Source: CAWBCR01 sp963787375
GTDB taxonomy: Bacteria; Chloroflexota; Anaerolineae; Aggregatilineales; UBA3940
Reading direction: 5' to 3'
Assembly: GCA_963787375.1 (NCBI GenBank)
Contig: CAWBCR010000031.1
Coordinates: 186,001 to 250,000, forward strand
DNA length: 64,000 bases
Part shown: positions 39,563 to 47,951 of the stretch, piece after piece
Layout of the letters: each line of letters opens with the position of its first letter
Position numbering within the stretch: position 1 is the stretch's first letter
The notes under the pieces: model-generated
What the model saw: only the letters and a program-made list of their open reading frames with translations
The model's database searches: none
Told to the model about the DNA's origin: nothing
Program-made: the position numbers and the translations under genes

Positions 39563-39826
39563 TCACAGCGCCGCTACGTCGCCGACCTCCTGCACGTCGA
39601 CCGGCACGCCGTCCAGCGCATCGGGCAGCTGCTCCGCCTCGTCGAGGTCGTCGGGCGGGCGCTTGGCCCGCACGCTGACGATGATCGCGATCTCGCCGGT
39701 GATCTCGCCGCCACGCTGGCGCAGCCCCACGCCGACGGCCACCACGCCGGGCCGCTGCATGAGGTCGTCCTCGTAGCGGGCTTTCACCGCGCGGGCGCGG
39801 CTGAGTGGGTCGCCCGGCCCGCTCAC
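39563..39826 (-). CDS. Small unknown protein with GVVAVGVG motif, coupled to upstream gene
   Basis: About 87 residues from a GTG at 39826 that overlaps the previous stop as GTGA. Contains VKARYEDDLMQRPGVVAVGVGLRQRGGEITGEIAIIVSVRAK and GVPVDVQEVGDV. This pattern (GVVAVGVG, a strand with VSVRAKRP, then GVPVDV) is the N-terminal part of a group of trypsin-like-fold proteins, here standing alone without a protease core. Function unknown. Confidence 0.65.
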   Translation of the reverse strand: MSGPGDPLSRARAVKARYEDDLMQRPGVVAVGVGLRQRGGEITGEIAIIVSVRAKRPPDDLDEAEQLPDALDGVPVDVQEVGDVAAL

Positions 39827-40494
39827 TGGAGCTTCTCCCGGCGCGGCGGGCGCTCCGGGTCTTCGCCGGTCAGCAGCTTGAGCGCGTGGCGCACGCCCTC
39901 GCGATAGTCCGGGTCGGGGCCCTCGCCCCACCAGCGGCGCAGCCAGTCGACCAGCGGCGGGTAGGCGTCGTGCTCGTTGATGCCCATCATCACATAGCGC
40001 AGCGTCTCGGTAAAGTCGGTGGCGAACGGCCCCACCCACTTCCAGCCGCCCCACCAGGCCATCGTGTCCAGCGGGGCCAGGTCGGGGTTGCAGAACATGT
40101 GGCACACCCGCTCGGCGCGCGCCACGCGGGCGGGCAGGTCGTCGAGCGTGGCAGCGAACGGCCCCAGGTCGATAGGGCCCCCCGCAGTCGGGTCGACAAT
40201 ACTGCCGCCGCTGCGCAGCGCGGTCAGGTAGGCGGCCAGCCGGACGGTTTCCTCGTTCCCGCCGGTGATTTCGAACACGCGCGGCGCGCCCTCTTCGACG
40301 ATCTCCAGCAGGTCGAACTCGTCACCGGTCTCGCGGTTGTGCACGTACAGAATCGACCAGTCACGGTCGGTAGGGCGCTGGCAGTTACCGTCCGAGTCGT
40401 AGTTGACCTCGCCCCACACGAAGTAGGGGTACTCGGCGAAATAGGGCAGCTTGCCGCTGCCGGTCTGCACCAGCAGTATGGCCGATCCGTCCAT
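39823..40494 (-). CDS. Unknown 223-residue protein
   Basis: ATG 40494 follows GAGGGGGAATGAC. It has LLVQTGSGKLPYFAEYPYFVWGEVNYD, the run HNRETGDEFDLLEIVEEGAPRVF, and a Trp-rich centre DTMAWWGGWKWVGPF, then VDWLRRWWGEGPDPDYREG. No signal peptide or membrane helix. I recognise no family. It is translationally coupled to the small gene at 39563 and converges on the STAND gene. Confidence 0.7.
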   Translation of the reverse strand: MDGSAILLVQTGSGKLPYFAEYPYFVWGEVNYDSDGNCQRPTDRDWSILYVHNRETGDEFDLLEIVEEGAPRVFEITGGNEETVRLAAYLTALRSGGSIVDPTAGGPIDLGPFAATLDDLPARVARAERVCHMFCNPDLAPLDTMAWWGGWKWVGPFATDFTETLRYVMMGINEHDAYPPLVDWLRRWWGEGPDPDYREGVRHALKLLTGEDPERPPRREKLQ

Positions 40495-40515
40495 GTCATT
40501 CCCCCTCATAGTGCG

Positions 40516-41370
40516 TCAGGCCGCCTCTTCCTGCGCCCGCCAGCCGATCAGCCGTTCGAGCCGGCTGAGGATCGCAGGCACCAGCCATTTGAGCAGCAGC
40601 AGCACTCGCCAGAAGGCGAGGGCCGCCATACCGTGCGCCAGCACCGCGAACAGCGGCGGCTGCTGGAGCGTGTAGTACGTCCAGCACAGGCGCGTCGTGC
40701 CCCACAGCTCCAGAAAGTAGCCCAGCCCCGACCCGGCGATAAACGTCAGCGAGGCGGCACGATAGTCTTTCGGCGTGGCGATCAGCAGCGCGACCAGGAT
40801 GATCGACACCACGGTCAGCGACTTGCCGCGCGTGGGCCACACGAACATCAGCAGCAGCGTCGAGAACGCGGCGAACATCGGCCAGTACACCCAGCGAAAC
40901 ACCTTCGCGTCGAAGCGCTCCGGCACGGCGCGCTGCAAAATCCGCACGATGCGGTCGATGGCCAGCGTGGCCACCGGCCAGGCCGGGATGATCCACAGCG
41001 GCGGGCGCTCGGCGGTGTAGTAGGTCCACAGCAGCGTCTGCGTCCCCCAGCTTTCGATGACCAGCCCGCCGAGCGTCGCCACGAACACGATGGGCAGGTC
41101 ATACTTGAGGTTGGCTCCGGCCATCAGCAGCAGCGACATCACGGCGAAGACGCCGATCAGCAGCCAGTCGACCTTGATCCACCACTTGCCCGACCAGTCG
41201 GCCTGGCGCAGGTAGTCGAGCGCCAGCGGCCACCAGAAGTACAGGATCAGCCCGACGATCAGCGTGAAAGCGCCCATCAGGTAGGTGCTGTGACGCGTCC
41301 AGTGCAGCAGGCCACCGAGACGGCGCACGGCGGCGATCAGGGGGTTGGAGTGTTGGGCCTGTCGTTGCAT
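40516..41370 (-). CDS. Membrane protein with an internally duplicated WGTxxLxWTYYT motif
   Basis: About 284 residues from ATG 41370 (other in-frame ATGs at 41379 and 41397 are possible). About eight hydrophobic segments. The motif ESWGTQTLLWTYYTAERPPL recurs about 125 residues later as ELWGTTRLCWTYYTLQQPPL, and each is followed by a helix (IPAWPVATLA, LAHGMAALA). It is therefore two copies of a four-helix unit. The function is not known to me; the conserved Glu-Trp-Tyr patch suggests a substrate site in each half. Confidence 0.78.
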   Translation of the reverse strand: MQRQAQHSNPLIAAVRRLGGLLHWTRHSTYLMGAFTLIVGLILYFWWPLALDYLRQADWSGKWWIKVDWLLIGVFAVMSLLLMAGANLKYDLPIVFVATLGGLVIESWGTQTLLWTYYTAERPPLWIIPAWPVATLAIDRIVRILQRAVPERFDAKVFRWVYWPMFAAFSTLLLMFVWPTRGKSLTVVSIILVALLIATPKDYRAASLTFIAGSGLGYFLELWGTTRLCWTYYTLQQPPLFAVLAHGMAALAFWRVLLLLKWLVPAILSRLERLIGWRAQEEAA

Positions 41371-41424
41371 GGGAGTCATTCTACAACGGGCAGGCAATTA
41401 GGACCAAACCGGGCGGGAGAGGCT

Positions 41425-42318
41425 TCAGGCGGGCCCGCCAGCGGCGAGGTGCGCTTTGAAGAACCCGATCACGCGCTGCGTGTAGGCCTCCGGGTCGAGG
41501 TCATGCGCCTCACGGTGGCCGGCCCCCTCAACGCGCCACAGCTCTTTGGGCTCGCCGAGCGCGGCAAAGATGGCGTCCTGGTCGGCGAGCGGCACAAAGG
41601 GGTCGTCGCTGCCATGCACCAGCAGCACCGGGCGCGGCGCGATCTGGCCGGCGGTGGGCAGCGGGCTGGCCTGGCTCAGGTCGAGGCCGCCCAGCCGCAG
41701 CGCGATCAGGCGCATGGCCAGCCAGGTCACCGGCTGAACGCGGATTTCCGTGTCGCCACGCAGGTAGCTGTTCAACGCGTGGTCGAGGCCGACGTAGCCG
41801 CCATCGCAGACAACGCAGGCCACCCGCTTATCCTGGGCGGCGGCGCGCAAGGCGACCGCCCCACCCATCGAGAAGCCCATCAGGCCGACATGGCCTACGC
41901 CGCGCGCCTGGAGGAAATCGAGCGCCCCCAGCAGGTCGTCGAGTTCGCGGACGCCCAGCGTCCCGCGCGAGCCGTCGCTGATGCCGTGCGCGCGCCAATC
42001 GAACTGGAGCACGTCAAAGCCGGCGGCGACGAAATCGGGGACCCGGTCCGTGTCGCCGTCCATGCTGCCGAACATCCCGGCGCAGAAGACGACAGTGGGG
42101 CGGCGGCCCGGCTCGCCGGTGAGCCAGCCCCCCAGCGCGATGCCATCGCGACTGGTGAAGGTGACATGCTCGAAGGGCAGGCCCAGCGCGTTGGGCGGGC
42201 AGGGTGGGTCGGGTTTGCGGCGGCGGACGATGTAGCCCGAGGCCAGCCAGGCGGCGATGAGCAGCAGGGCGGCAGCGGCTGACAGGACGCCGAGGACAAA
42301 GGAGAGTGCAGGTGGCAT
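41425..42318 (-). CDS. Membrane-anchored alpha/beta hydrolase
   Basis: About 297 residues. ATG 42318 follows CCAGGAGGATCCCCCC. An N-terminal hydrophobic helix (LSFVLGVLSAAAALLLIAAWLA) anchors it. Catalytic Ser in GFSMGG, Asp probably in VHGSDDPFVP and His in GAGHREAHD. FDWRAHGISDG is the lid-side motif of the BAAT/peptidase S15-like hydrolases. Active on the outside face if the N-terminus is inside. Substrate unknown. Confidence 0.9.
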   Translation of the reverse strand: MPPALSFVLGVLSAAAALLLIAAWLASGYIVRRRKPDPPCPPNALGLPFEHVTFTSRDGIALGGWLTGEPGRRPTVVFCAGMFGSMDGDTDRVPDFVAAGFDVLQFDWRAHGISDGSRGTLGVRELDDLLGALDFLQARGVGHVGLMGFSMGGAVALRAAAQDKRVACVVCDGGYVGLDHALNSYLRGDTEIRVQPVTWLAMRLIALRLGGLDLSQASPLPTAGQIAPRPVLLVHGSDDPFVPLADQDAIFAALGEPKELWRVEGAGHREAHDLDPEAYTQRVIGFFKAHLAAGGPA

Positions 42319-42380
42319 GGGGGGATCCTCCTGGGGAGGATCATAACCGCACACAGTGGGCTGCGCCAGAAGAGGCGGAA

Positions 42381-42433
42381 CCCTCACCCCCGGCCCCTCT
42401 CCCGGGCGCGACCTGCGGTCGCTGGGAGAGGGG
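42381..42433. repeat. REP-like palindromic repeat, copy 3
   Basis: CCCTCACCCCC leads into CCCCTCTCCC (42394-42403), which pairs with GGGAGAGGGG (42424-42433). An inner GCGACC/GGTCGC hairpin (42408-42422) extends the stem. Same family as 20508, 28970 and 54579. Confidence 0.75.
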
Positions 42434-42641
42434 AATCAGACCGCGCGGCGACGGCAACGCGAAGGGGCGCACGTGCGTGCGCCCCTCGATCTATCCACGG
42501 GTATTCGATTGGGCTTACGGGTTCAGATAGGTATTGACGAAATCCAGGGCCTCCTGACGGTCCATGCGGAACACGCCGCCGGTGCCGCAGATCGCGGCGG
42601 AGCGTGGTGTAGCCGCTTGCCGCATCACGGCCCCAGCGTGC

Positions 42642-42647
42642 TATACT
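42642..42647 (+). promoter_or_regulatory. -10 element close to the HEAT-gene start (possible leaderless message)
   Basis: TATACT at 42642-42647, nine bases before ATG 42657, with TTGCCG 19 bases upstream. Transcription would begin at or next to the start codon. Confidence 0.55.
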
Positions 42648-42656
42648 ACAGGCATT

Positions 42657-43656
42657 ATGAGCCACGGCATCCCCATCAGCCGCCTCCGGGCGGGAACCGC
42701 AGATCGGCGGGGAGCAGTCCGCCGCAACGCACCTCAGCGGCTACGAGCCGCTGCTGGGCGGGATCCGGCGCGCCGGGGCCGACCTCGAACGGGTGCAGGC
42801 GCTGCTCAACGCCGAGAGCGACGCCGAGCGCGAGCGCATCCTCGAATTCGTGACGAACCTGGGGCAGGCGCAGGTGTACGCCGCGGAGCTGGCGCAGGTG
42901 GTCCCGGCGCGGGCGCGGCACCGGGTCGGCAACTGGCGCGGGACGTTCACGCCCGGCCAGCGCATCCGCGCGATTGCGGCGCTGGGGCTGATCGGCAGCT
43001 ACGAGTCGGTCGTGCCGCTGGTCGAGACGCTGGCCGACGACATCAGCGGGGTGCGGCTGGCCGCTGCCGAGGCGCTGCGGGCCATCTGCTGCCGCTTCGA
43101 CCCGGACGAGCGCCGCACGCAGATCGCGACCCGCGCGCTGATCGACTCGCTGCGCGTGCTGCCGCTGAGCGGTCGGAAGGTGGTGGCGGGTATCCTGGCC
43201 GAGTCGGAGCCGGAGCTGGTGCTGGGTCCGCTGCTGCAAAACGCGCTCAACGCCGACGAGTGGTGGGCGCGGCGCGAGGCGGCGTGGGTGCTGGGCACGC
43301 TCGGTGACCGGCGGGCGACGCGGCGGCTGGTCGACACGCTGCACGACCCATCGACGGCGGTGCGGGTGTCGGCGGCGTGGGCGCTGGGCCGGCTCGACGC
43401 GCCGGTGGCGGTCGGGCCGCTGCTGGAAACGTCAGAGGATGCGGACGAGGTGGTGCGGGCGGCGGCACTGGAGGCGCTGGGCGCGCAGGCGGCGCGCCTC
43501 TCGGCGCTGGACGCGGGGCTGCGCCCGGCGCTGGACCGCATCACGAACGCGCTCGACGACAGCGACCTCTCGGTGCGGCACGCGGCGGTCGAGGCGCTGG
43601 CGGGGATCAACACGCTGGAGGCGCGCCGGCGGCTGCAGGATTTTTTGGCGCGGTAG
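42657..43656 (+). CDS. HEAT-repeat protein, one frameshift
   Basis: About 332 residues. Start MSHGIPISRLRAG, then a break at about 42693 where GGGAACC has one A too many. Removing it gives PQIGGEQSAATHLSGYEPLLGG and joins the long frame. From about residue 100, repeated HEAT units: RIRAIAALGLIGSYESVVPLVETL, GVRLAAAEALRAI, WWARREAAWVLGTLGDRRATRRLVDTL, AVRVSAAWALGRLDAPVAVGPLL and SVRHAAVEALAGI. A protein-binding solenoid of the PBS-lyase-HEAT type. Partner unknown. Confidence 0.85.
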
Positions 43657-43701
43657 GGAACCGGGCGCGAGCACCTGCCGCAGCGGACTGCCGTGTATAT
43701 C

Positions 43702-44061
43702 TTACCGGGCCGGGGCGTAGCCGATGCACAGCACAATGGCTGCTGCGATCTCATCCATCTGGTCATCTGTGAGCACGCCTAGCCTGCGCTGAAACCGGTT
43801 CAGTGACAGCGATTTAACCTGGAACGCATCCGCTGCCGATTCCTTTGCCAGCCCATTCTCTGGCGTGGGGGCCAGATTGACCATCCAGAAATAGCGGGCA
43901 AACTGCGGCTGCCAGCTCGTGATGGGCACCACAATGTGCAGCCGTATCCGCCCCACGCTGTGCGCGGTCATCACGACAGCCGGGCGGATTTTCCGGATCT
44001 CATCGCCCTCGCTCGGATCAAAACGGATTTCCCATACCTCACCCCGGCTGGCGTCAGGCAT
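43702..44061 (-). CDS. MazF/PemK-type toxin
   Basis: 119 residues from ATG 44061 (MPDASRGEVWEIRFDPSEG). Typical MazF core: RGEVWEIRFDP, RKIRPAVVMTAHSVG, IVVPITSW, FQVKSLSLNRFQRRLGVL. MazF enzymes are sequence-specific RNases. It overlaps the antitoxin by 8 bases. Confidence 0.92.
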   Translation of the reverse strand: MPDASRGEVWEIRFDPSEGDEIRKIRPAVVMTAHSVGRIRLHIVVPITSWQPQFARYFWMVNLAPTPENGLAKESAADAFQVKSLSLNRFQRRLGVLTDDQMDEIAAAIVLCIGYAPAR

Positions 44062-44296
44062 CCAGGTCTTCCTCGCTGTAAGCTTCAAAGACCTCGAAAT
44101 CCTCATCCGCTGCCGCCTCAAAGGCAGCGGTCACCAGGCGTGAACGCTCCTCCGGAGGCAGCCGGAGCAGATCGCGCGCCGTGCGGGCCGGTGTCTGCTG
44201 GAGCGCGGTCACAAAGTCCAGCACCCGGCGCTTCTGGGCCTCGTCCAGCCTATGAAGCTGCTCGACGATCTGTTGCTCAACCGGAACGCTTGCCAT
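44054..44296 (-). CDS. Antitoxin partner of the MazF-type toxin
   Basis: About 80 residues from ATG 44296 (an in-frame ATG at 44305 is nearer the ribosome site-like AAAGG). VPVEQQIVEQLHRLDEAQKRRVLDFVTAL is an antitoxin-like N-terminal helix pair. The acidic end AADEDFEVFEAYSEEDLDA would wrap the toxin. Antitoxin-first order with overlap is standard. Confidence 0.8.
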   Translation of the reverse strand: MASVPVEQQIVEQLHRLDEAQKRRVLDFVTALQQTPARTARDLLRLPPEERSRLVTAAFEAAADEDFEVFEAYSEEDLDA

Positions 44297-44350
44297 CACT
44301 GCCATCCTTTCACAAATCCATTTCCCTCACCCTGATTTTATCTCGGTTAT

Positions 44351-44366
44351 CATCCCCATTATACGC
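44351..44366 (-). promoter_or_regulatory. -10 region of the toxin-antitoxin promoter, shared 16-mer
   Basis: On the minus strand GCGTATAATGGGGATG. The same 16 bases recur at 47008-47023 ahead of another minus-strand gene. TATAAT is a perfect -10 (44358-44363). Confidence 0.65.
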
Positions 44367-44393
44367 ATAAGTACCGGGTGAGACCGGGGATCG

Positions 44394-45717
44394 CTACCCC
44401 TCCGCGACCGGCTCCACAGGGGCCGGCTGCCGCACGTCGAGCGGGGTGGATGACTCGTCCACCGGCGGGGCGGGCCTCTCGGTGGGGTCGGTGATGAGCC
44501 GCACCTTGCGCTCGAACAGCAGGTAGTCGTAGGCCCAGCTAATCAGCACGACCAGCCGGTTGCGGAAGTCGATCAGCTCGAACAGGTGCAGGCCCAGCCA
44601 GGCCAGCCAGGCCGGGAAGCCGGTGAGGTGCACGCCGAAGACGGTCGCCACGGCTGCGCCGCGCCCGATGACCGACATCGTGCCCCTGTCGAAGTAGCGG
44701 AAGGGCGGCAGCGAGTCCTTACCCTTCTCGCGGGCGAGGATGTGCCGCGCGGCGTAGCGTCCCTGCTGCATGGCGACCGGGGCCATCTGCGGCAGCGGGC
44801 GACCATCTTGCGCCACGTAGGCCATGTCACCGATGGCGTACACCTCCGGGTGGCCGCCCAGCGTGAGGTCGGGCTCCACGTCGACCTGCCCGCCGTGCTC
44901 GCGCGGCACGTCGAGCGCATCAGACAGCGCCGAGGCGCGCACGCCCGCCGCCCACATCACCATGTAGCTGGGGATCGTTGTGCCGTCGTCGAGCAGGACG
45001 CGGTCCGCTTCGGCGCTGCGGATGCCGTGGCCCAGGATCACGTCGACGCCCATCTTGCGCAGCCGGGCCAGCGCGTAACGCTGGAGCCGGACCGGGAACG
45101 CGCCGAGCAGCCGGTCGAGCTTCTCGACCAGCACGATGCGCGTCTCGTCGAGCGCGATCTCGCGGGTGGTCCTTGACCAGCACGCCGCGCACCAACTCAG
45201 CCAGCGCGCCGACGAACTCGACGCCGGTGGGGCCGCCGCCGGCGATGACGAAGGTCAGCAGCGCGCGGCGCACGTCGGGATCGGCCTCGGTCGAGGCGCG
45301 CTCGAAGGCGCTCAGGATGCGGTTGCGCAGCCGGGCGGCGTCGTCGAGGCCCTTGACGACGTAGCTGTGCCGCTCGACGCTGTCCATGCCGAAGAAGTTG
45401 GTGGTGGCCCCGGCGGCCAGGATCAGGTAATCGTAGCGCAGCGCGCCGGAGTCGGTCTGCACCTCGCGGCGGTCAAAGTCGACGCCGGTGACGCCCGCCA
45501 TGCGGAAGGTGACGTTCGGCCAGTGGCGCACGGCGGCGCGCACCGGGTGGGCAATCGACTCCAGCTCGACGCTGGCGGTCGCGACCTGATACAGCAGCGG
45601 CTGGAACAGGTGGTAGTTGTTGCGGTCGACGAGCCACACGTCGAGGCCCTTGTTGCGCAATTCCCTGGCAGCCCGCAGCCCGCCAAACCCCGCCCCCACG
45701 ATCACCACGCGCTTCAT
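44394..45717 (-). CDS. ndh: Type II NADH:quinone oxidoreductase, one frameshift
   Basis: About 440 residues. ATG 45717 follows CAGGAGGCTTCG. FAD motif VVIVGAGFGGLRAARELR, quinone-side NNYHLFQPLLYQVATASVE, and the NADH motif FVIAGGGPTGVEFVGALAEL. The break near 45168 carries one extra base; removing it gives KDHPEIALDETRIVLVEKL. The second part has VYAIGDMAYV (FAD) and the membrane-binding tail AWLAWLGLHLFELIDFRNRLVVLISW. It oxidises NADH and reduces the quinone pool without pumping protons. Confidence 0.92.
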
Positions 45718-45734
45718 CGAAGCCTCCTGCAACA

Positions 45735-45758
45735 CTAGAGAAATATTTCACAATCTAG
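45735..45758 (-). promoter_or_regulatory. Palindrome in the ndh leader, probable operator
   Basis: A perfect 10-base palindrome GAAATATTTC (45740-45749), flanked by CTAGA (45735-45739) and TCTAG (45754-45758). It lies between the -10 and the start codon of ndh, a good place for a repressor that blocks transcription. Confidence 0.55.
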
Positions 45759-45762
45759 ATAC

Positions 45763-45792
45763 ATTATATACTAATTAGATGAGATTTGTCAA
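45763..45792 (-). promoter_or_regulatory. Near-consensus sigma-70 promoter of ndh
   Basis: On the minus strand TTGACA (45787-45792), an 18-base AT-rich spacer and TATAAT (45763-45768). Confidence 0.85.
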
Positions 45793-45853
45793 GATGGAGC
45801 GGGGCAGACATCGCGGGTGTAGGTTGCTGAGTGAGGGATACCAAGAAGGGTAG

Positions 45854-46960
45854 CTAGGGCACCCATGCCATCATAGCCACACTATCGATCTCCATTAATC
45901 CTCGCGTCAAATTGACCAGCGAGTTATCCGCAAGCGACAGAATCCATACGTCCCTGCCGTCTGAAAACGCGATTTCATTGCCATCGGGAGACCAGACAGG
46001 ACATTGAAGGATCTCGAGATCGACATTGAACTCCAGCGAAGTAAGCAGCATCAGTTCTGTTGGGGAATACTCCCTGACTACACGTCCTTGAAGGTCGATA
46101 ATGCGCAAGGTTCGAACGTAGCTCACTGCATCCAGGTACTCGCCGACTATCTCTTCACTATCCGGTGACCAAGAGAACTTGCCGTCAATCCGGTCGGCAA
46201 GTGGACGGAAGTTCTCTGCAGAGCAGATGTGAGACTCGGCGCTACAGGTTACGTCCAAGAGGAACAGGGAATCAGAATTCGCGTTCAGCGCAAGGTGCTT
46301 CCCATCGGGAGACCAATCGACATTCTCAAAACCGGGTTCAACAATCTGCTGTGGATGCCTGAATTCAGGAGGGATGAGAGACTCCGAGACGACACCTGTC
46401 TCAAGATTCACGACTTCTAGGAACTGCCCATCACGAATATACGCTATGAACTCTCCATCGGGCGACCAACTCGGCGACCGGACAAAATCACCGGCTTCGA
46501 TAACCTGGATGACATTGCCAGCTAAATCCAGTATGGCGATGCCTTTTTCGGTCGCAAAGGCGACAAGCCTGTTGATCGGAGAGACCGATGGGTCGTAGTA
46601 GTAAGGTTTTCCTGTGGTGAGCGTTTCAACGCTTGAGCCATCAACACAAATCAGATAGTAACCAAAATCCGTCGTGCCGCCCGTAATCGGCTCACCCCCT
46701 ACCAGGATGCGGGTTTGGGTACATGCGTGATATGGCGTAGGCGTCGGGCGAGGGATCTCGGTAGAGGTAGGAGAGGGTTCTGGGGCTGCTGTTACGGTAT
46801 TGTGGGTCTCCGTCGGTGTGGGTGACGGGGGATTCGATGTTTCTTCAACACATGCGACCAGATATATCGCCAGCAACAAGGCACTTGCAGAAACCATAGA
46901 CGCCTTCAAAATAGCGGATGGTGTGGCTGCGCTTTTGAGTGCTCGAACCCAGTTACCCAT
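45854..46960 (-). CDS. WD40/TolB-like beta-propeller lipoprotein, low-GC gene
   Basis: About 368 residues. ATG 46960 follows CCAGAGGGCAGGCA. Signal peptide ending LAIYLVAC, a PTPTE linker, then propeller repeats of TolB/PD40 type: SPSWSPDGEFIAYIRDGQ, DWSPDGKHLALNAN, FSWSPDSEEIVGEYL and PVWSPDGNEIAFSDGRDVWILSL. Noticeably lower GC and different codon use from its neighbours, so it may have come from elsewhere. Likely a surface-exposed scaffold. Confidence 0.85.
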   Translation of the reverse strand: MGNWVRALKSAATPSAILKASMVSASALLLAIYLVACVEETSNPPSPTPTETHNTVTAAPEPSPTSTEIPRPTPTPYHACTQTRILVGGEPITGGTTDFGYYLICVDGSSVETLTTGKPYYYDPSVSPINRLVAFATEKGIAILDLAGNVIQVIEAGDFVRSPSWSPDGEFIAYIRDGQFLEVVNLETGVVSESLIPPEFRHPQQIVEPGFENVDWSPDGKHLALNANSDSLFLLDVTCSAESHICSAENFRPLADRIDGKFSWSPDSEEIVGEYLDAVSYVRTLRIIDLQGRVVREYSPTELMLLTSLEFNVDLEILQCPVWSPDGNEIAFSDGRDVWILSLADNSLVNLTRGLMEIDSVAMMAWVP

Positions 46961-47007
46961 TGCCTGCCCTCTGGAGAATAAGTCGGATATTCTTTGGTTC
47001 CGGGAGG

Positions 47008-47023
47008 CATCCCCATTATACGC
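47008..47023 (-). promoter_or_regulatory. Promoter -10 region of the WD40-like lipoprotein gene
   Basis: Identical over 16 bases to the -10 region of the MazF toxin-antitoxin operon at 44351-44366. TATAAT at 47015-47020 on the minus strand. Confidence 0.6.
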
Positions 47024-47186
47024 GCAGGTCATGAGTAGGGCCGGGCGCTAGCCCGACGGAACGAGGCGACCCTCAGCGACACGTCAGCATCGCGCGTGTG
47101 GGGGCGGGGGTGAAGGTTTCCTGCTGAAAACGATAACCCCACGACCGGTCGGCCCGCCCAATTCTGCCAGATCGCGCGGCGTCTGC

Positions 47187-47192
47187 TATAAT
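47187..47192 (+). promoter_or_regulatory. -10 element next to the M50 protease start (possible leaderless message)
   Basis: TATAAT ends 7 bases before ATG 47200. No ribosome site lies between, so transcription likely starts at the ATG. Confidence 0.65.
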
Positions 47193-47199
47193 CTGCCGC

Positions 47200-47868
47200 A
47201 TGCTCGCCAACCTCCTCGCCACCCTCTGGGCCCGCTTCCCGCTCGCGCTGCTGTTGGCGCGGCTGGTCGTCGCCCCGATCAGTTTCATGCTGCACGAGCT
47301 GGCGCACGGGCTGGTCGCCACCCTGCTGGGCGACCCCACCCCGCGCGAGTCGGGCCGCCTGACGCTCAACCCGTTCCGGCACCTGGAGGGCATCGGCATC
47401 ATCGGCGGGGTGCTGAGCGGCGTTGGCTGGAGCCGCCCCACGCCGATCCGCCCGCACCGGATGTGGCTCCCCGGCGCGATAGGCGGGCTGCTGGCCGTGG
47501 CGGCGGGCCTGCTGGCCAGCCTGGGGATCGTGCTGGGCGGGCAGGCGGCGCTCACCGCGCTGCACCTCAAGCCGACGATCCCGTGGGCAGGCTGGCCTAC
47601 CGCCGTCGATTTCCTCACCGTGGCGGTGCGCTTCAACCTGACGCTGGCGCTGCTCAACCTGCTGCCGCTGTTCCCGCTCGACATGTACACCGCGATCCGC
47701 TTCCTGCTGCCGCTGCGCGCCGCCTTCTGGTGGGAGCGCGCCTCCGGCTTGATGACGACCGTGCTGGGCGTCGGGCTGGGGCTGCTGCTGATGCTGCCCG
47801 CGCCGGTGCTGGTGGCGGCGCTGGGGCCACCGGTGCAGGCGGGAATCCACACGCTGCTGGGCTGGTAG
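47200..47868 (+). CDS. M50-family membrane metalloprotease
   Basis: 222 residues, about six hydrophobic segments. Zinc motif HELAHG (HExxH) in the first helix and the second zinc motif NLLPLFPLDMYTA (NxxPxxxLD). Site-2-protease family members cut membrane-bound regulators. This compact form has no PDZ domain. Target unknown. Possibly leaderless. Confidence 0.9.
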   Translation: MLANLLATLWARFPLALLLARLVVAPISFMLHELAHGLVATLLGDPTPRESGRLTLNPFRHLEGIGIIGGVLSGVGWSRPTPIRPHRMWLPGAIGGLLAVAAGLLASLGIVLGGQAALTALHLKPTIPWAGWPTAVDFLTVAVRFNLTLALLNLLPLFPLDMYTAIRFLLPLRAAFWWERASGLMTTVLGVGLGLLLMLPAPVLVAALGPPVQAGIHTLLGW

Positions 47869-47951
47869 TCCACTTCGGCCATCTTTTACCGTTCGGGCCT
47901 GAAAAGCGTGTACACTCTGAGCCGAGGGAACACACCTTGAGGAGGGGGAAT

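Larger units (their letters stand above)
42319..42656. other. Intergenic stretch of 338 bases
   Basis: Holds REP-like repeat copy 3 (42381-42433), a hairpin GGGGCGCAC/GTGCGCCCC at 42464-42485, a short minus-strand reading frame ending at 42515 (RMDRQEALDFVNTYLNP) that could be a gene remnant, and the promoter of the HEAT gene. I see no full gene. Confidence 0.6.
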
